Assembly: GCF_022059845.1 (NCBI RefSeq)
Contig: NZ_CP091851.1
Span: 3,596,001-3,660,000, forward strand
Direction: 5' to 3'
DNA length: 64,000 bases
Source: Terrirubrum flagellatum
GTDB lineage: Bacteria; Pseudomonadota; Alphaproteobacteria; Rhizobiales; Beijerinckiaceae
The notes under the pieces were generated by a model. That model ran no database searches and had not been told where the DNA came from. It was given only the letters and a program-made list of their open reading frames with translations. This document shows positions 35,778-44,876 of the stretch, piece by piece (position 1 is the first letter of the stretch; each line of letters opens with the position of its first letter). Made by a program: the position numbers and the translations under genes.

Positions 35778-37286
35778 TTATTCGGCCGCAGCCGGCTCTT
35801 TGGCGGACCGGAGACGGCGCGCGTTGATGACGCCCAAAGCCACCGCCATCGCCGCCGCGACAAGCGCGGACGCGATCATCGCGCTGCGGAAGCCGTTCTG
35901 AAGCGCATCGACCAGAAAGCCGCGCGCCGCGTCAAAGCCTGCGCCGGAGAAATCGCGCCGAATGACGATCGCCTGAGCCATATCCGCCGGCGAAGCGATC
36001 CCGGCGCGCGTCAATGCGGCCTTCATCGCCTCGACGGCCCTCATGCTCATGAGCGAGCCCAGCAAGGCGACGCCCACCATCGCGCCGGTCTGGCGCCCCG
36101 CATTGACCACCGAAGACGCGACGCCCGATTGCGTCCGCGGCGCGGCGATCATGGCGGCGGCGCTGATGGCGGGAATGGCGAAACCGATCCCCACGCCGAG
36201 CATGCCGAACAGGAACCCGACCAAGGCGTAGGAAGAGCCTGGCTCGAGGAAAGCCATGCCGCCCATCGCCCCGCCGACGATGGCGAAGCCCGCGATCATC
36301 GCGGCGTCAAGGCCGATTCGGGCGCTGACGCGGCCGGAGAAAGTCGCGGCGACGGCGGTGAATATTGCGAGAGGCGTCATGCGAAGTCCCGCCGCCTCAG
36401 GCGAAAGCTGCTGAACGTCCTGCAGGAACATCGAGAAAAAGAAGAGGCTGCCATAGCTCGCAAGACCAAGCGCGAAGGATGCGATGTTGATCGTCACGAA
36501 GCGCCCATCGCCCATCAGCGCGCGCGGCAGCATCGGCGCGGCGACGCGCCGCTCGATGAAAACGAAGACGGCAAAACCGACGAGCGCGATCACAAGCGGC
36601 GCCATCGTCGCCGCCGCCGCCCAGCCTTCCGCGCCAACATTGATCAGCCCGAAAGACAGCGCGCCCAGCCAGATCGCGCTGACAATCTGCCCCGCGGGAT
36701 CGAACGAGGCGTGATCGGGGTCGCTCGATTCGGAAATCGCCCAGAGGCCGAGTCCGATGGTCAGAAGGCCGAACGGAACATTGATCAGGAAGATGCTGGG
36801 CCAGCCAGCGATGGCGATGAGAAAACCGCCAAGCGCCGGTCCGACGATCATCGACAGCGAGGTGAACCCGGCCCAGCCGCCAATGACATGCGCGCGCGTC
36901 TTTGGATCATGAAAGGCCTGCGTGAGAATCGAGAGCGCGCCGGGAATGAGCGCAGCTCCGGCGATTCCCTGCACGATGCGGCCGGCGATCAATGACGGCA
37001 GGCTTTGCGCGGCGGCGCAGAAAAGCGAACCGATCACGAAGAGCGCAATCGCCATCAGCCAGCAGCGCTTGCGGCCGTAGCGATCTCCCAGCGCGCCGGC
37101 GGACAAGGTCAGGCTGGAGAGGCACAGACCATAGGCGTTGATGATCCATTGCAGGCCGGCGAAGTCCGATTTCAGACTCGCCTGCAGAGTCGGCAGCGCG
37201 AGATTGACGATGCTGACGTCAAGAAGCGCCATGAAGCTTCCGAGATAGACGGCGGCGATGAGAGCGATGCGCTTTCCGTTGGACAT
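35778..37286 (-). CDS. MFS transporter, DHA2 (14-helix) drug-efflux type
   Basis: 502 residues, about 14 membrane helices. The N-terminal '[17 protein letters not shown]' is the family's motif D1, '[16 protein letters not shown]' is motif A, and '[19 protein letters not shown]' is motif C of antiporters. It probably exports a toxic compound using proton motive force. The start is preceded by AGGAG. It is divergent from a TetR gene with a perfect palindrome between them, so it is most likely TetR-repressed. Confidence 0.93.
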   Translation of the reverse strand: MSNGKRIALIAAVYLGSFMALLDVSIVNLALPTLQASLKSDFAGLQWIINAYGLCLSSLTLSAGALGDRYGRKRCWLMAIALFVIGSLFCAAAQSLPSLIAGRIVQGIAGAALIPGALSILTQAFHDPKTRAHVIGGWAGFTSLSMIVGPALGGFLIAIAGWPSIFLINVPFGLLTIGLGLWAISESSDPDHASFDPAGQIVSAIWLGALSFGLINVGAEGWAAAATMAPLVIALVGFAVFVFIERRVAAPMLPRALMGDGRFVTINIASFALGLASYGSLFFFSMFLQDVQQLSPEAAGLRMTPLAIFTAVAATFSGRVSARIGLDAAMIAGFAIVGGAMGGMAFLEPGSSYALVGFLFGMLGVGIGFAIPAISAAAMIAAPRTQSGVASSVVNAGRQTGAMVGVALLGSLMSMRAVEAMKAALTRAGIASPADMAQAIVIRRDFSGAGFDAARGFLVDALQNGFRSAMIASALVAAAMAVALGVINARRLRSAKEPAAAE

Positions 37287-37421
37287 GTTCTCGCAACTCC
37301 TGACGCGCGAACGGCTTGGGAGGCCCGGCGCGGACACAGCAGTGACGCGCGGCGTCGCCTCATTTCGACAGGCGCTGAACTTTCAGCGGCGAATTTCTTG
37401 AGCGAAGACGTTGTTAGCTGA

Positions 37422-37438
37422 TGACTGACAGTCAGTCA
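37422..37438. promoter_or_regulatory. TetR-type operator palindrome
   Basis: TGACTGACAGTCAGTCA is a perfect 8-1-8 palindrome in the divergent promoter region, 88 bp before tetR and 136 bp before the MFS gene. The TGACTG/CAGTCA half-sites are typical of TetR repressors. Confidence 0.8.
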
Positions 37439-37525
37439 ATTTAAATAAGCAACTGTGGAATCATGCTAAACTGGCTGGATCGCTCCGCGTTTTCCAGCTA
37501 AGGAGCGGTTCGGAAGCCGCGGCTC

Positions 37526-38167
37526 ATGAAACGATCGGAAAAAACGCGCGGGCGCGCCACAGCGACAGCGCGAACCAAGCCCTCGGACATTCGACGCCGC
37601 GATCTCATGGACGTGGCGGAGGAGCTGTTCATCGCAAAGGGCGTCGGCCAGACGACGATCGACGACATCGTCGCCGGCGCCGGCGTCGCAAAGGGGACCT
37701 TCTACCTCTATTTCAAATCGAAGGACGAGATCCTGAGCGCGCTGCGCACGAAATTCGTCACAATGTGCCTGGATCGAATCGACGCGGCGGTCATGAAGCA
37801 GGCGGCTGACGACTGGCAGGGCCGGCTGCGCGCCTGGATTGGAGCTGCGATCAACGCCTATCTCGATCATGTCCGGCTGCATGATACGGTCTTTCACGAT
37901 TATCGGCTGCAGAATCGCGGCATGAAGATCGGGAATATGGCGGTCGCGAATCTGGCGGAGTTGCTGAAGGCGGGCGCTGCGGCGCGCGCCTGGCGCATCC
38001 CGGATCCGGCGCTGACGGCGGTGTTTCTCTTCAACGGACTGCATGCGGTCGTCGATGATGCGATCGCGCGGAAGAACAATGACCGCGCTGCGCTTGTCGA
38101 TCTGGTGGAGCGGCTTTCGTCCGCGGCGTTGCAGCGGCCGCAATTGGCCGCCGCGTCGGCGCGCTGA
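37526..38167 (+). CDS. TetR/AcrR-family regulator
   Basis: 213 residues. The DNA-binding domain (~20-70) has 'DVAEELFIAKGVGQTTIDDIVAGAGVAKGTFYLYFKSKDEIL', the standard TetR helix-turn-helix. The ligand domain is helical. It probably represses the divergent MFS efflux gene and itself through the palindrome at 37422-37438. The first ~18 residues are unusually basic. Confidence 0.94.
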   Translation: MKRSEKTRGRATATARTKPSDIRRRDLMDVAEELFIAKGVGQTTIDDIVAGAGVAKGTFYLYFKSKDEILSALRTKFVTMCLDRIDAAVMKQAADDWQGRLRAWIGAAINAYLDHVRLHDTVFHDYRLQNRGMKIGNMAVANLAELLKAGAAARAWRIPDPALTAVFLFNGLHAVVDDAIARKNNDRAALVDLVERLSSAALQRPQLAAASAR

Positions 38168-38259
38168 CGGCGCTGCCTGAAGAGCGTTGCAAGACGCGGC
38201 TCAATTCAACTTTCGCGCTTCGGTTTATTGCGCGCTTCAATGTAAAGCCGACAAGCCCG

Positions 38260-38562
38260 CTAGCGCTTGCGCACAAATTCCGTGCGCAGGACAAGCCCCT
38301 TGATCCCTTCGTAGCGGCAGTCGATTTCCTGGTCATTGTCTGTCAGGCGGATCGACCTGATGACCGTGCCTTGCTTCAGGGTCTGATTGGCGCCCTTCAC
38401 CTTCAGATCTTTTATGAGAGTGACCGAATCGCCGTCAGCGAGAATATTGCCCGCGGCGTCGCGCACGACGACCTGATGGGCGTTCGCCGCCGCCATCTCC
38501 GCAGCCGGACGCCACTCGCCCGTCGCTTCGTCGTAAACATAGTCGTCGTTCTCGCCGGCCAC
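38260..38562 (-). CDS. PhnA-domain (YjdM-like) protein
   Basis: 100 residues from the GTG at 38562, which has GGAGG six bases upstream. The C-terminal PhnA domain is clear: 'VVVRDAAGNILADGDSVTLIKDLKVKG', 'LKQGTVIRSIRL', 'EIDCRYEGIKGLVLRTEFV'. It lacks the N-terminal zinc-ribbon half of full-length YjdM, replaced by 'DYVYDEATGEWRPA'. Such short PhnA proteins are common in alphaproteobacteria; function is unclear despite the phosphonate-linked name. A longer frame to 38784 reads into a purD relic and is not likely to be used. Confidence 0.85.
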   Translation of the reverse strand: MAGENDDYVYDEATGEWRPAAEMAAANAHQVVVRDAAGNILADGDSVTLIKDLKVKGANQTLKQGTVIRSIRLTDNDQEIDCRYEGIKGLVLRTEFVRKR

Positions 38563-38685
38563 GCGCCGCCTCCATCGTAAGGAAATCTCGCCTGACCGAC
38601 CTCCTGCGCGATCAGGCGTCGGATCCGGAGCATCAATCGCCGCCGCGTATACTCGCTCAATCAACCTGTACAATAGCCGCTGGGG

Positions 38686-38730
38686 GGCGCCCGACCCGAT
38701 GAGAAGAACGTTCATGTGACCCGAATCCCG
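38686..38730 (-). pseudogene. Apparent relic of a purD 5' end
   Basis: This stretch aligns with 35693-35736, which holds the purD leader and first ten codons, at roughly 85% by eye. On the minus strand it reads MNVLLIGSGAP against purD's [11 protein letters not shown], with similar bases ahead of the ATG (38715). After about ten codons the similarity stops. It looks like a scar of duplication or recombination. Confidence 0.55.
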
Positions 38731-38794
38731 AGCCGACGAGCCGGTCTTTAGGGCCTCCGGCGCGAGGCGCCAGCACGACGCCAAAGCCGGTTAT

Positions 38795-38810
38795 GTAAGC
38801 GTTGACTTAC
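38795..38810. promoter_or_regulatory. ArsR operator candidate, copy 1
   Basis: GTAAGCGTTGACTTAC, an inverted repeat GTAAG/CTTAC with a six-base spacer. It is 61 bp before the arsR-type start, and its centre is 33 bp (three helical turns) from copy 2. Confidence 0.7.
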
Positions 38811-38827
38811 GTAGTTGCGACGCTATG

Positions 38828-38843
38828 GTAAGCGCTGACTTAC
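38828..38843. promoter_or_regulatory. ArsR operator candidate, copy 2
   Basis: GTAAGCGCTGACTTAC differs from copy 1 in one spacer base. It is 28 bp before the regulator gene and near its expected -10 region, so binding would block transcription (autorepression). Confidence 0.7.
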
Positions 38844-38871
38844 ATAAAGCGGTTGTGCGCTGGAGACGCGA

Positions 38872-39198
38872 ATGACGGCTCGCGATCCGCCCGAAACAGG
38901 CGGCGACATCATGGCGGCGCTCGGCGATCCCATGCGCCGCGCGATCTTCGAGATGCTGGCCGACGGGCCGCGCTCAGTCAGCGAGATCGCGGAGAGATTG
39001 CCGGTGTCGCGCCCGGCCGTGTCGCAGCATCTCAAGGCGCTTCAATCGGCCAGGCTTGTGGCGTTCGACTCCGTCGGTACGCGCAATCTTTATCGCATCG
39101 AGCCGGAACGCGTGGCCGAGGTCCGCGACTATCTCGACCAGCTCTGGCGCAAGGCGCTGCTCAATCTCAAAGCCCGCATCGAGAAACCGCACCAATGA
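38872..39198 (+). CDS. ArsR-family transcriptional regulator
   Basis: 108 residues. Winged helix: 'ALGDPMRRAIFEMLADGPRSVSEIAERLPVSRPAVSQHLKALQSARLV'. There are no metal-binding Cys pairs, so it belongs to the non-metal subgroup that pairs with SRPBCC proteins. The downstream SRPBCC gene overlaps its stop by four bases. Two operator-like repeats lie just upstream. Confidence 0.94.
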   Translation: MTARDPPETGGDIMAALGDPMRRAIFEMLADGPRSVSEIAERLPVSRPAVSQHLKALQSARLVAFDSVGTRNLYRIEPERVAEVRDYLDQLWRKALLNLKARIEKPHQ

Positions 39199-39665
39199 CG
39201 ATCGCTTCCGTCCGCAAGGAAATCACCGTCGAAGTCACGCAGGCGCGCGCCTTTCGCGTCTTCACCGAAGAGCATGGCGCATGGTGGCCGCTCGCCACGC
39301 ATCACATCGCCGCCAAGCCGGCGGAGACCGCTATCATCGAGCCTTTCGCCGGCGGACGCTGGTTCGAGCGCGCCGCGGACGGCGAAATCTGCCTGTGGGG
39401 CAAGGTGCTCGCCTGGGAGCCGCCGACGCGCCTCGTACTCGGCTGGCAGATCGGCGCGGACTGGAAGCACGACCCCGCGCTCATCACGGAAGTCGAAATC
39501 CGTTTCGTGGCGTTGGGACCCGCGCTGACGCGCATCGAACTCGAGCATCGCGATCTCGAGCGCTTCGGCGAAGCGGCCGGGACGCTGCGCGGCTCCTTCG
39601 ACTCCGAAGGTGGCTGGGCCGGCATCATGAAGCTGTATGGTGAGCGCGCCTCGGCGCCCGTCTGA
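39195..39665 (+). CDS. SRPBCC (AHSA1-like) domain protein
   Basis: 156 residues, co-translated with the ArsR regulator (ATGA). START-like hydrophobic-pocket fold: 'VRKEITVEVTQARAFRVFTEEHGAWWPL', 'GGRWFERAADGEICLWGKVLAWEPPTRLVLGWQ', 'TRIELEHRDLERFGE' and C-terminal helix 'GSFDSEGGWAGIMKLYGE'. ArsR-SRPBCC pairs are very common; the ligand is generally unknown. Confidence 0.92.
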   Translation: MTIASVRKEITVEVTQARAFRVFTEEHGAWWPLATHHIAAKPAETAIIEPFAGGRWFERAADGEICLWGKVLAWEPPTRLVLGWQIGADWKHDPALITEVEIRFVALGPALTRIELEHRDLERFGEAAGTLRGSFDSEGGWAGIMKLYGERASAPV

Positions 39666-39708
39666 CCCGCGATTGGCCATTCGCGCCCCCGCGGGCTAAA
39701 TCGGCGCG

Positions 39709-41295
39709 ATGTCCGTCGATTCAGCCGCCCGAAGTTCCGCTTCCACAAACGCGCCCGATATCACCGTTTCGGAACTGTCCGGCGCGCTGAAACGCACGGT
39801 CGAGGATGCGTTCGGCCATGTGCGCGTGCGCGGCGAAATCTCCGGCTATCGCGGGCCGCATTCCTCGGGCCATGTCTATTTCAGCCTGAAGGACGCCAAC
39901 GCCCGCATCGACGCCGTGATCTGGAAGGGCGTGTTCGGACGCCTGCGCTTCAAGCCGCAGGACGGGCTCGAAGTGGTCGCGACCGGCAAGGTGTCGACCT
40001 TCCCGGGCCAGTCGAAATACCAGATCGTCATCGAAGCGCTGGAGCCGGCTGGCGTCGGCGCGCTCATGGCGCTGCTCGAAGAGCGCCGCAAGAAGCTCGC
40101 CGCCGAAGGGCTGTTCGATCCCGCGCGCAAGCAGCTTCTGCCTTATCTGCCCGAAGTGATCGGCGTCGTGACGTCGCCAACCGGCGCCGTCATCCGCGAC
40201 ATCCTGCATCGATTGTCGGATCGCTTTCCCCGCCATGTGTTGGTCTGGCCGGTGCGCGTGCAGGGCGAGACGTCGGCCGCCGAAGTCGCCGCCGCCATCA
40301 GGGGCTTCAATGCGCTCGCTCCAGGCGGCGCTCTTCCGCGCCCCGACATTCTGATTGTCGCGCGCGGCGGCGGCTCGATCGAGGATCTCTGGGGCTTCAA
40401 CGAAGAAATCGTCGTGCGCGCCGCGGCCGAGAGCGATATCCCGCTGATCTCCGCTGTCGGCCACGAGACCGACTGGACGCTGATCGATCTCGCAGCCGAC
40501 ATGCGCGCGCCGACTCCCACCGGCGCGGCGGAGATGGCGGTGCCGGTGCGCGCCGACCTCATGGCGAATGTTCATGATCTCGCAGGCCGCCATCGCGGCG
40601 CCCTCAGACGTTTCGTCGAAGGCCTGAAGACGGAGCTGCGCAGCGCCATCCGCGCCCTGCCACAGGCTTCGGCGCTGCTCTCGACGCCGCGTCAGCGGCT
40701 CGATCTCGCGGGCCAGAATCTGCCTCTGTTCCTGCGGCGGAGACTGCGCGACACGGAGCTGCGCGTTTCGCGCCTCGGCGGCCGTCTGGCGGCTCGTTCT
40801 CCGCAAGCCTTGCTCGCGGCGCGGCGCGCGAAGTTCGAAGCGTTAAGAGATCGTCCCGCGGAAGCTGCCGCTCGCGCTATCGCGGACAAGCAGCGTCAGT
40901 TGAGTGTTTTCGGCGATCGGCTTGCACGCGCAATTTCCGGTCGCGCAGCAATCGAGAAAAGGCGGCTGCAAACCGAGCAGACAAAGCTTACCTCCATTGA
41001 AAACCGTCTTAAGCGCGCGCTGTCGCGGGCGCAGGAAAATCGCGGCGCGAAGCTCGCGACTTTGTCGCAGCTTCTCGACAGCCTGAGCTATCGCAAGGTT
41101 CTTGATCGCGGCTACGCGGTCGTGCGCGACGGCGGCGGCCATCCGCTGACGCGCGCGAGCTCAGTAGCTGCAGGCTCGGCCTTGTCGCTCGAATTCGCCG
41201 ACGGAAAGGTCGCGGCGACAGCGGAGGGATCGCCGCCGGCGAAGCCGGCGCGCGCGCCGAAGCCCGCGGGACCGACGCAGGGCGACCTGTTTTAG
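39709..41295 (+). CDS. xseA: Exodeoxyribonuclease VII large subunit
   Basis: 528 residues. The N-terminal OB-fold ('[28 protein letters not shown]', ~20-120) binds ssDNA. The central catalytic domain has '[25 protein letters not shown]', '[16 protein letters not shown]' and '[28 protein letters not shown]'. A long coiled-coil C-terminal region carries the XseB-binding part, ending in a Pro/Ala tail. The small subunit xseB is not in the window. It degrades ssDNA to oligonucleotides in repair. Confidence 0.97.
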   Translation: MSVDSAARSSASTNAPDITVSELSGALKRTVEDAFGHVRVRGEISGYRGPHSSGHVYFSLKDANARIDAVIWKGVFGRLRFKPQDGLEVVATGKVSTFPGQSKYQIVIEALEPAGVGALMALLEERRKKLAAEGLFDPARKQLLPYLPEVIGVVTSPTGAVIRDILHRLSDRFPRHVLVWPVRVQGETSAAEVAAAIRGFNALAPGGALPRPDILIVARGGGSIEDLWGFNEEIVVRAAAESDIPLISAVGHETDWTLIDLAADMRAPTPTGAAEMAVPVRADLMANVHDLAGRHRGALRRFVEGLKTELRSAIRALPQASALLSTPRQRLDLAGQNLPLFLRRRLRDTELRVSRLGGRLAARSPQALLAARRAKFEALRDRPAEAAARAIADKQRQLSVFGDRLARAISGRAAIEKRRLQTEQTKLTSIENRLKRALSRAQENRGAKLATLSQLLDSLSYRKVLDRGYAVVRDGGGHPLTRASSVAAGSALSLEFADGKVAATAEGSPPAKPARAPKPAGPTQGDLF

Positions 41296-41336
41296 CCCCC
41301 GCTTGCTCCCTCGCCGATTTCACGGCAGAAGCGGTC

Positions 41337-41576
41337 GTGAACGCCATGAACCGACATGAACGCCCGCCCGCGCCGCTCTCCGAAGCGGTGATCGAGTATC
41401 TCGACGCCGACCTGCGCGTGATCCGCCCAGGCGCGTTCGTGCGCTGCGCCGTGACCGGTCAGCCGATTCCGGTCGATCAGCTCAAATACTGGTCCGTCGA
41501 CCGGCAGGAAGCCTATGCGACGCCGGCCGCTTCGCTGACGCGCGTCAAGCAGGGCAAGAGCGCCATTCAGTTCTGA
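41337..41576 (+). CDS. DUF2093 protein
   Basis: 79 residues ending '...KQGKSAIQF'. 'IEYLDADLRVIRPGAFVRCAVTGQPIPVDQLKYWSVDRQEAYATP' is the DUF2093 signature, confined to alphaproteobacteria and typically beside lpxK. Starts at GTG 41337 or ATG 41346. The frame overlaps the convergent lpxK 3' end by ten bases. Function unknown. Confidence 0.88.
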   Translation: MNAMNRHERPPAPLSEAVIEYLDADLRVIRPGAFVRCAVTGQPIPVDQLKYWSVDRQEAYATPAASLTRVKQGKSAIQF

Positions 41577-42562
41577 ACCGCGCGCTTAAGCAGCGCCCGG
41601 ATCGTTTCAGGCTCATCGAATTCCAGCGCGACTGGCGCCGTCCGCAAGGCGCCCGCGAATAGGCGCTGCGCCCGCTCCGCGCCGATGCGCGCGAGATCCT
41701 TCATTGTCGTGACTGGGACGAGATCCGCCTTGGCGGCGCGCGCGGCGATGCGGCCGAGTTCGTCATCCGAATAGGGGCGATGATCGGCGAAGGATTGTGC
41801 GGCTTCGACGCGCGCGCCCTGCGCCCGCAGCATGTCGAAGAATTTCTGCGGGCGGCCGATGCCGGCGAAGGCGAGCACGCGGCGCCCCGATAGAGCTTTC
41901 ACCTCGGGCGATGGCGCAAAGCGCGCACGCAGCACAGGCAGACCTTCGAGGATGCGCGCCACGTTTCGCGGCGCATCGCCGCCGCCGATCACGATCAACG
42001 CATCGATGTGAGGCCGCTGCGATGTGACAGGCGCGCGCAACGGGCCGGCGGGAAAGCACAACCCATTGCCGAACCAGACTTCGCCATCGACGACCGCAAA
42101 CGAAAACGTCTTGCGCAGCGATGGATTCTGCAAACCATCATCGAGCAGGATCACATCGCCGCCGCCGGCGACCGCCATCGTCGCGCCCGCGACGCGATCG
42201 CGCGACACGATCACCGGCGCGATCGGCGCGATCTCGATCGGCTCGTCGCCGACAAGCGCGGCGTCATGCGACTGAGGATCGACACGCAGCGGCCCCATTG
42301 TCGTCCCGCCATAGCCGCGCGAGACGACGAAGGGCCTGCGCCCCTGCTCTTTCAGAATATTCGCGAGCGCGATCACGGTCGGCGTCTTGCCGGCGCCGCC
42401 GAGCGTGAGATTGCCGACACAAATCACGGGCGCGCCAACCTCGGCGCCCGCGCGCGCCATGCGATGCGCCGTCGCCGCGCCATAGATCGCGCCAACCGGC
42501 GACAGGAGATGCGCCACAATCCCCGGCGGACGCAGCCAGAAAGCAGGCGCGCGCAACGGCAT
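41567..42562 (-). CDS. lpxK: Tetraacyldisaccharide 4'-kinase
   Basis: 331 residues. It phosphorylates the 4'-position of lipid A disaccharide at the inner membrane. N-terminal 'FWLRPPGIVAHLLSPVGAIYGAAT' is the membrane-associated helix, 'VGNLTLGGAGKTP' the Walker A, 'VVSRGYGG' and 'VILLDDGLQNPSL' the other conserved motifs. Its ATG overlaps the waaA stop (TGATG), so the two are coupled. Confidence 0.96.
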   Translation of the reverse strand: MPLRAPAFWLRPPGIVAHLLSPVGAIYGAATAHRMARAGAEVGAPVICVGNLTLGGAGKTPTVIALANILKEQGRRPFVVSRGYGGTTMGPLRVDPQSHDAALVGDEPIEIAPIAPVIVSRDRVAGATMAVAGGGDVILLDDGLQNPSLRKTFSFAVVDGEVWFGNGLCFPAGPLRAPVTSQRPHIDALIVIGGGDAPRNVARILEGLPVLRARFAPSPEVKALSGRRVLAFAGIGRPQKFFDMLRAQGARVEAAQSFADHRPYSDDELGRIAARAAKADLVPVTTMKDLARIGAERAQRLFAGALRTAPVALEFDEPETIRALLKRAVQN

Positions 42563-43857
42563 CAGGCGCGCTCCGGCGCGTCGGCCTTCGCCTCGAGAAA
42601 CGGCGCCATCGCGGCAAAACACCTATCCGTCGCGCCGGCGAGCGTCCCGACCGCGGCGAAAGCCTTCTCGCCCATGGCGCGCAAAGGTCCGACATCGCCA
42701 ATCAGAGAAATCACCTGTTGCGCAATCGATTTCGCGTCCACGATTTCGATTGCGCCGCCTTCGCGATCGAGCGCCGCGTAGGTGTCGGCGGCGTTGCGCA
42801 CATGCGGCCCATGCAGGATCGCAACGCCGAGCTTGGCCGGCTCGATCGGATTATGGCCGCCCTTGTCGACAAGCGTTGCGCCGATGAAGGCGATCGGACT
42901 CAGGCGAAAGAACAGGCCGAGTTCGCCTGTTGTATCGGCGACATAGATTTCGGTGTCGCGCGCCGGCAGCCCGTCGCGTGTGCGAAGCGCGGCGCGATGG
43001 CCTTCGAGTCTTGCAATCTCGCAGATATCAGCGCCGCGATGGGGATGGCGCGGAACGATGATCGTCAGCATGTCGGGGATGCGCGAGGCGATCAGTCTAT
43101 GCGCGGCGATGATCTCTTCGTCCTCGCCGGGATGCGTGCTCGCCGCGAGCCACACGGCGCGGCCGGCGACCGCAGCCGACATCGCCGCGAGCTTCATCGC
43201 ATCGGCGGGCGGCGGCGGCGCGTCGAATTTCAGGTTGCCGGCATTGACGACGTTCTGCGCCCCCAAGGCGCCATAGCGAAATGCGTCGGGATCGCTCTGC
43301 GCCATGACGAGATCGATATGATTCAAAAGCCCGCCGATGATCGACGGCGCGCGGCGCCAGCGTTGAAAGGAACGCTCCGACATGCGCGCATTGACGAGCA
43401 TGAGCGACGCGCCGGCGCGATGCGTCTGCATGATCAGGTTCGGCCATAATTCCGATTCCGCGAAGATCGCGACTTCAGGCTGCCAGTGCGCGAGAAAGCG
43501 ATCGACGAAGCGTGGCGAATCCAGCGGCAGATATTGATGGACCGCTCCCGGCGGCAGCCGCCGCTGCATCAGCGAAGCCGACGCGATCGTTCCCGACGTC
43601 ACCAGCACGCGAAAATCCTGCGCGCGGAACCGATCGACGAGAGGCAGCAACGACATGGTCTCGCCATTGCTCGCGCCATGCATCCAGACGAGGCGTCCGT
43701 TCGGACGTGGGAGACTTGCGACGCCGAAACGCTCGCCGCGACGCTCGCGATCCTCCTTGCCGCGCTTCGTGCGCCATTCGAGAAATCGCCCGGCGAGCGG
43801 CGCGGCGGCGCGCGTCGCCAGTGCATAAGCCGCCAGCGCAAGCGGACGACGCGTCAT
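42562..43857 (-). CDS. waaA: Kdo transferase (3-deoxy-D-manno-octulosonic acid transferase)
   Basis: 431 residues. It adds Kdo to lipid IVA. GT-B fold: N-terminal signal-anchor (~1-20), 'LVWMHGASNGETMSLLPLVD', 'FAESELWPNLI', 'NARMSERS', then 'WLAASTHPGEDEEIIAAH', 'PRHPHRG' and 'NPIEPAKLGVAILHGPH' in the nucleotide-binding half. It overlaps the DUF374 stop by four bases and lpxK by TGATG. Confidence 0.96.
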   Translation of the reverse strand: MTRRPLALAAYALATRAAAPLAGRFLEWRTKRGKEDRERRGERFGVASLPRPNGRLVWMHGASNGETMSLLPLVDRFRAQDFRVLVTSGTIASASLMQRRLPPGAVHQYLPLDSPRFVDRFLAHWQPEVAIFAESELWPNLIMQTHRAGASLMLVNARMSERSFQRWRRAPSIIGGLLNHIDLVMAQSDPDAFRYGALGAQNVVNAGNLKFDAPPPPADAMKLAAMSAAVAGRAVWLAASTHPGEDEEIIAAHRLIASRIPDMLTIIVPRHPHRGADICEIARLEGHRAALRTRDGLPARDTEIYVADTTGELGLFFRLSPIAFIGATLVDKGGHNPIEPAKLGVAILHGPHVRNAADTYAALDREGGAIEIVDAKSIAQQVISLIGDVGPLRAMGEKAFAAVGTLAGATDRCFAAMAPFLEAKADAPERA

Positions 43858-44585
43858 GCCGCGGCGCGCCCCTCGCGCAAGCCCGCGCCGGGATCGCTTC
43901 GGCCCACAAGCTCGTAAGCCCGCTTGTGGATGCGATCGAGTTCGTTCTGCAGCATCAGCCGCGCGCGTTCGGTTTCCTCGGCGTCGGCGTCGCGCGCGAC
44001 GCGCACCGTCTCGCCCATCACCATGGCGCCGCGGCCAAACGGCTTGCCGACGCTGGCGCGATCCCATGAATTGAAGTCGATGCGGCGGCTGGTCACGACC
44101 GTGTAGGGAAGGATCGGACGACCCGACGCTTTCGCCAACGCGATCAGCCCATCTCCAGCCACGCGCGCGATCTTCGGCACATCGGCGGTGACGGTCACGG
44201 AGCGGTTGTCACGCAGCGTGCGCAGCATCTCGCGCATGCCGACGACCGCGCCCTTGCGATGCATGTCCTGTGGTTTGCCGCCGGCGCCGCGGATCGCCTC
44301 GATGCCGAAATAGCGGCAAGCGATCGCATTGATGCCGCCATCGCCATGGCGCGAGATCAGCACGCGATATTCATCCTGCGGCCGCTTGCCGAACGGCACC
44401 ATGAAATGCTGACCGTGCCACATCGCGATGATGACAGGCCATTCGCGATCGAGACGATCGTAGAGATCGGCCGGCTCGATGACGAAGCTGTTCGTCGCCT
44501 TCACCAGCTTGAGATAGGAGGCGAGGACGAAGCCAAGCGTCTCCTGCATCGCGGCCGAACGGCCGACATTCTTGATGAAACCCAC
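43854..44585 (-). CDS. DUF374 lysophospholipid acyltransferase-like protein
   Basis: 243 residues from a GTG (44585) one base after the DUF4170 stop. 'IAMWHGQHFMVPF' matches the HX4D/E-like acyltransferase block of the LPLAT superfamily in DUF374 form, followed by 'VLISRHGDGGINAIACRYFGIEAIRGAGGK' and 'VTVTADVPKIARVAGDGLIALAKASGRPILP'. It is conserved beside waaA in rhizobia and is probably involved in lipid A or envelope lipid acylation. A single N-terminal hydrophobic stretch could anchor it. Confidence 0.9.
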   Translation of the reverse strand: MGFIKNVGRSAAMQETLGFVLASYLKLVKATNSFVIEPADLYDRLDREWPVIIAMWHGQHFMVPFGKRPQDEYRVLISRHGDGGINAIACRYFGIEAIRGAGGKPQDMHRKGAVVGMREMLRTLRDNRSVTVTADVPKIARVAGDGLIALAKASGRPILPYTVVTSRRIDFNSWDRASVGKPFGRGAMVMGETVRVARDADAEETERARLMLQNELDRIHKRAYELVGRSDPGAGLREGRAAA

Positions 44586-44586
44586 G

Positions 44587-44829
44587 TCAGGCTTTCGTTG
44601 CAGCGGGGTCGAGCAGCCGATGCAGATGCACGACGAAATAGCGCATCTGCGCGTTGTCGACGGTCGACTGCGCCTTGGCCTTCCAGGCCGCATGGGCGCT
44701 GGCGTAATTCGGAAACACGCCGACGATGTCGAGCTTTGACAGGTCCTTGAACTCGACGCCGTCGAGCGAGGTGAGTTCGCCGCCAAGGACGAGATGGAGC
44801 AACTGCTTGGGCTGTTCGCTCTGCGACAT
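44587..44829 (-). CDS. DUF4170 protein
   Basis: 80 residues with 'HLVLGGELTSLDGVEFKDLSKLDIVGVFPNYASAHAAWKAKAQSTVDNAQMRYFVVHLHRLLDP', the whole DUF4170 domain. It is always small, soluble and placed between cysQ and the lipid A genes in Hyphomicrobiales. Function unknown; it would be translated together with the DUF374 gene. Confidence 0.92.
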   Translation of the reverse strand: MSQSEQPKQLLHLVLGGELTSLDGVEFKDLSKLDIVGVFPNYASAHAAWKAKAQSTVDNAQMRYFVVHLHRLLDPAATKA

Positions 44830-44876
44830 GGGTGAGCCTGCTGGTTGAAGTGATGATCAGAGCCGCTGCGGAAAAT

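Noticed and set aside
38563..38784. N-terminal extension of the PhnA-domain protein
   Set aside because: The extension reads through the purD-like relic and Arg-rich noise, while a GTG with a strong ribosome site starts the conserved part at 38562.
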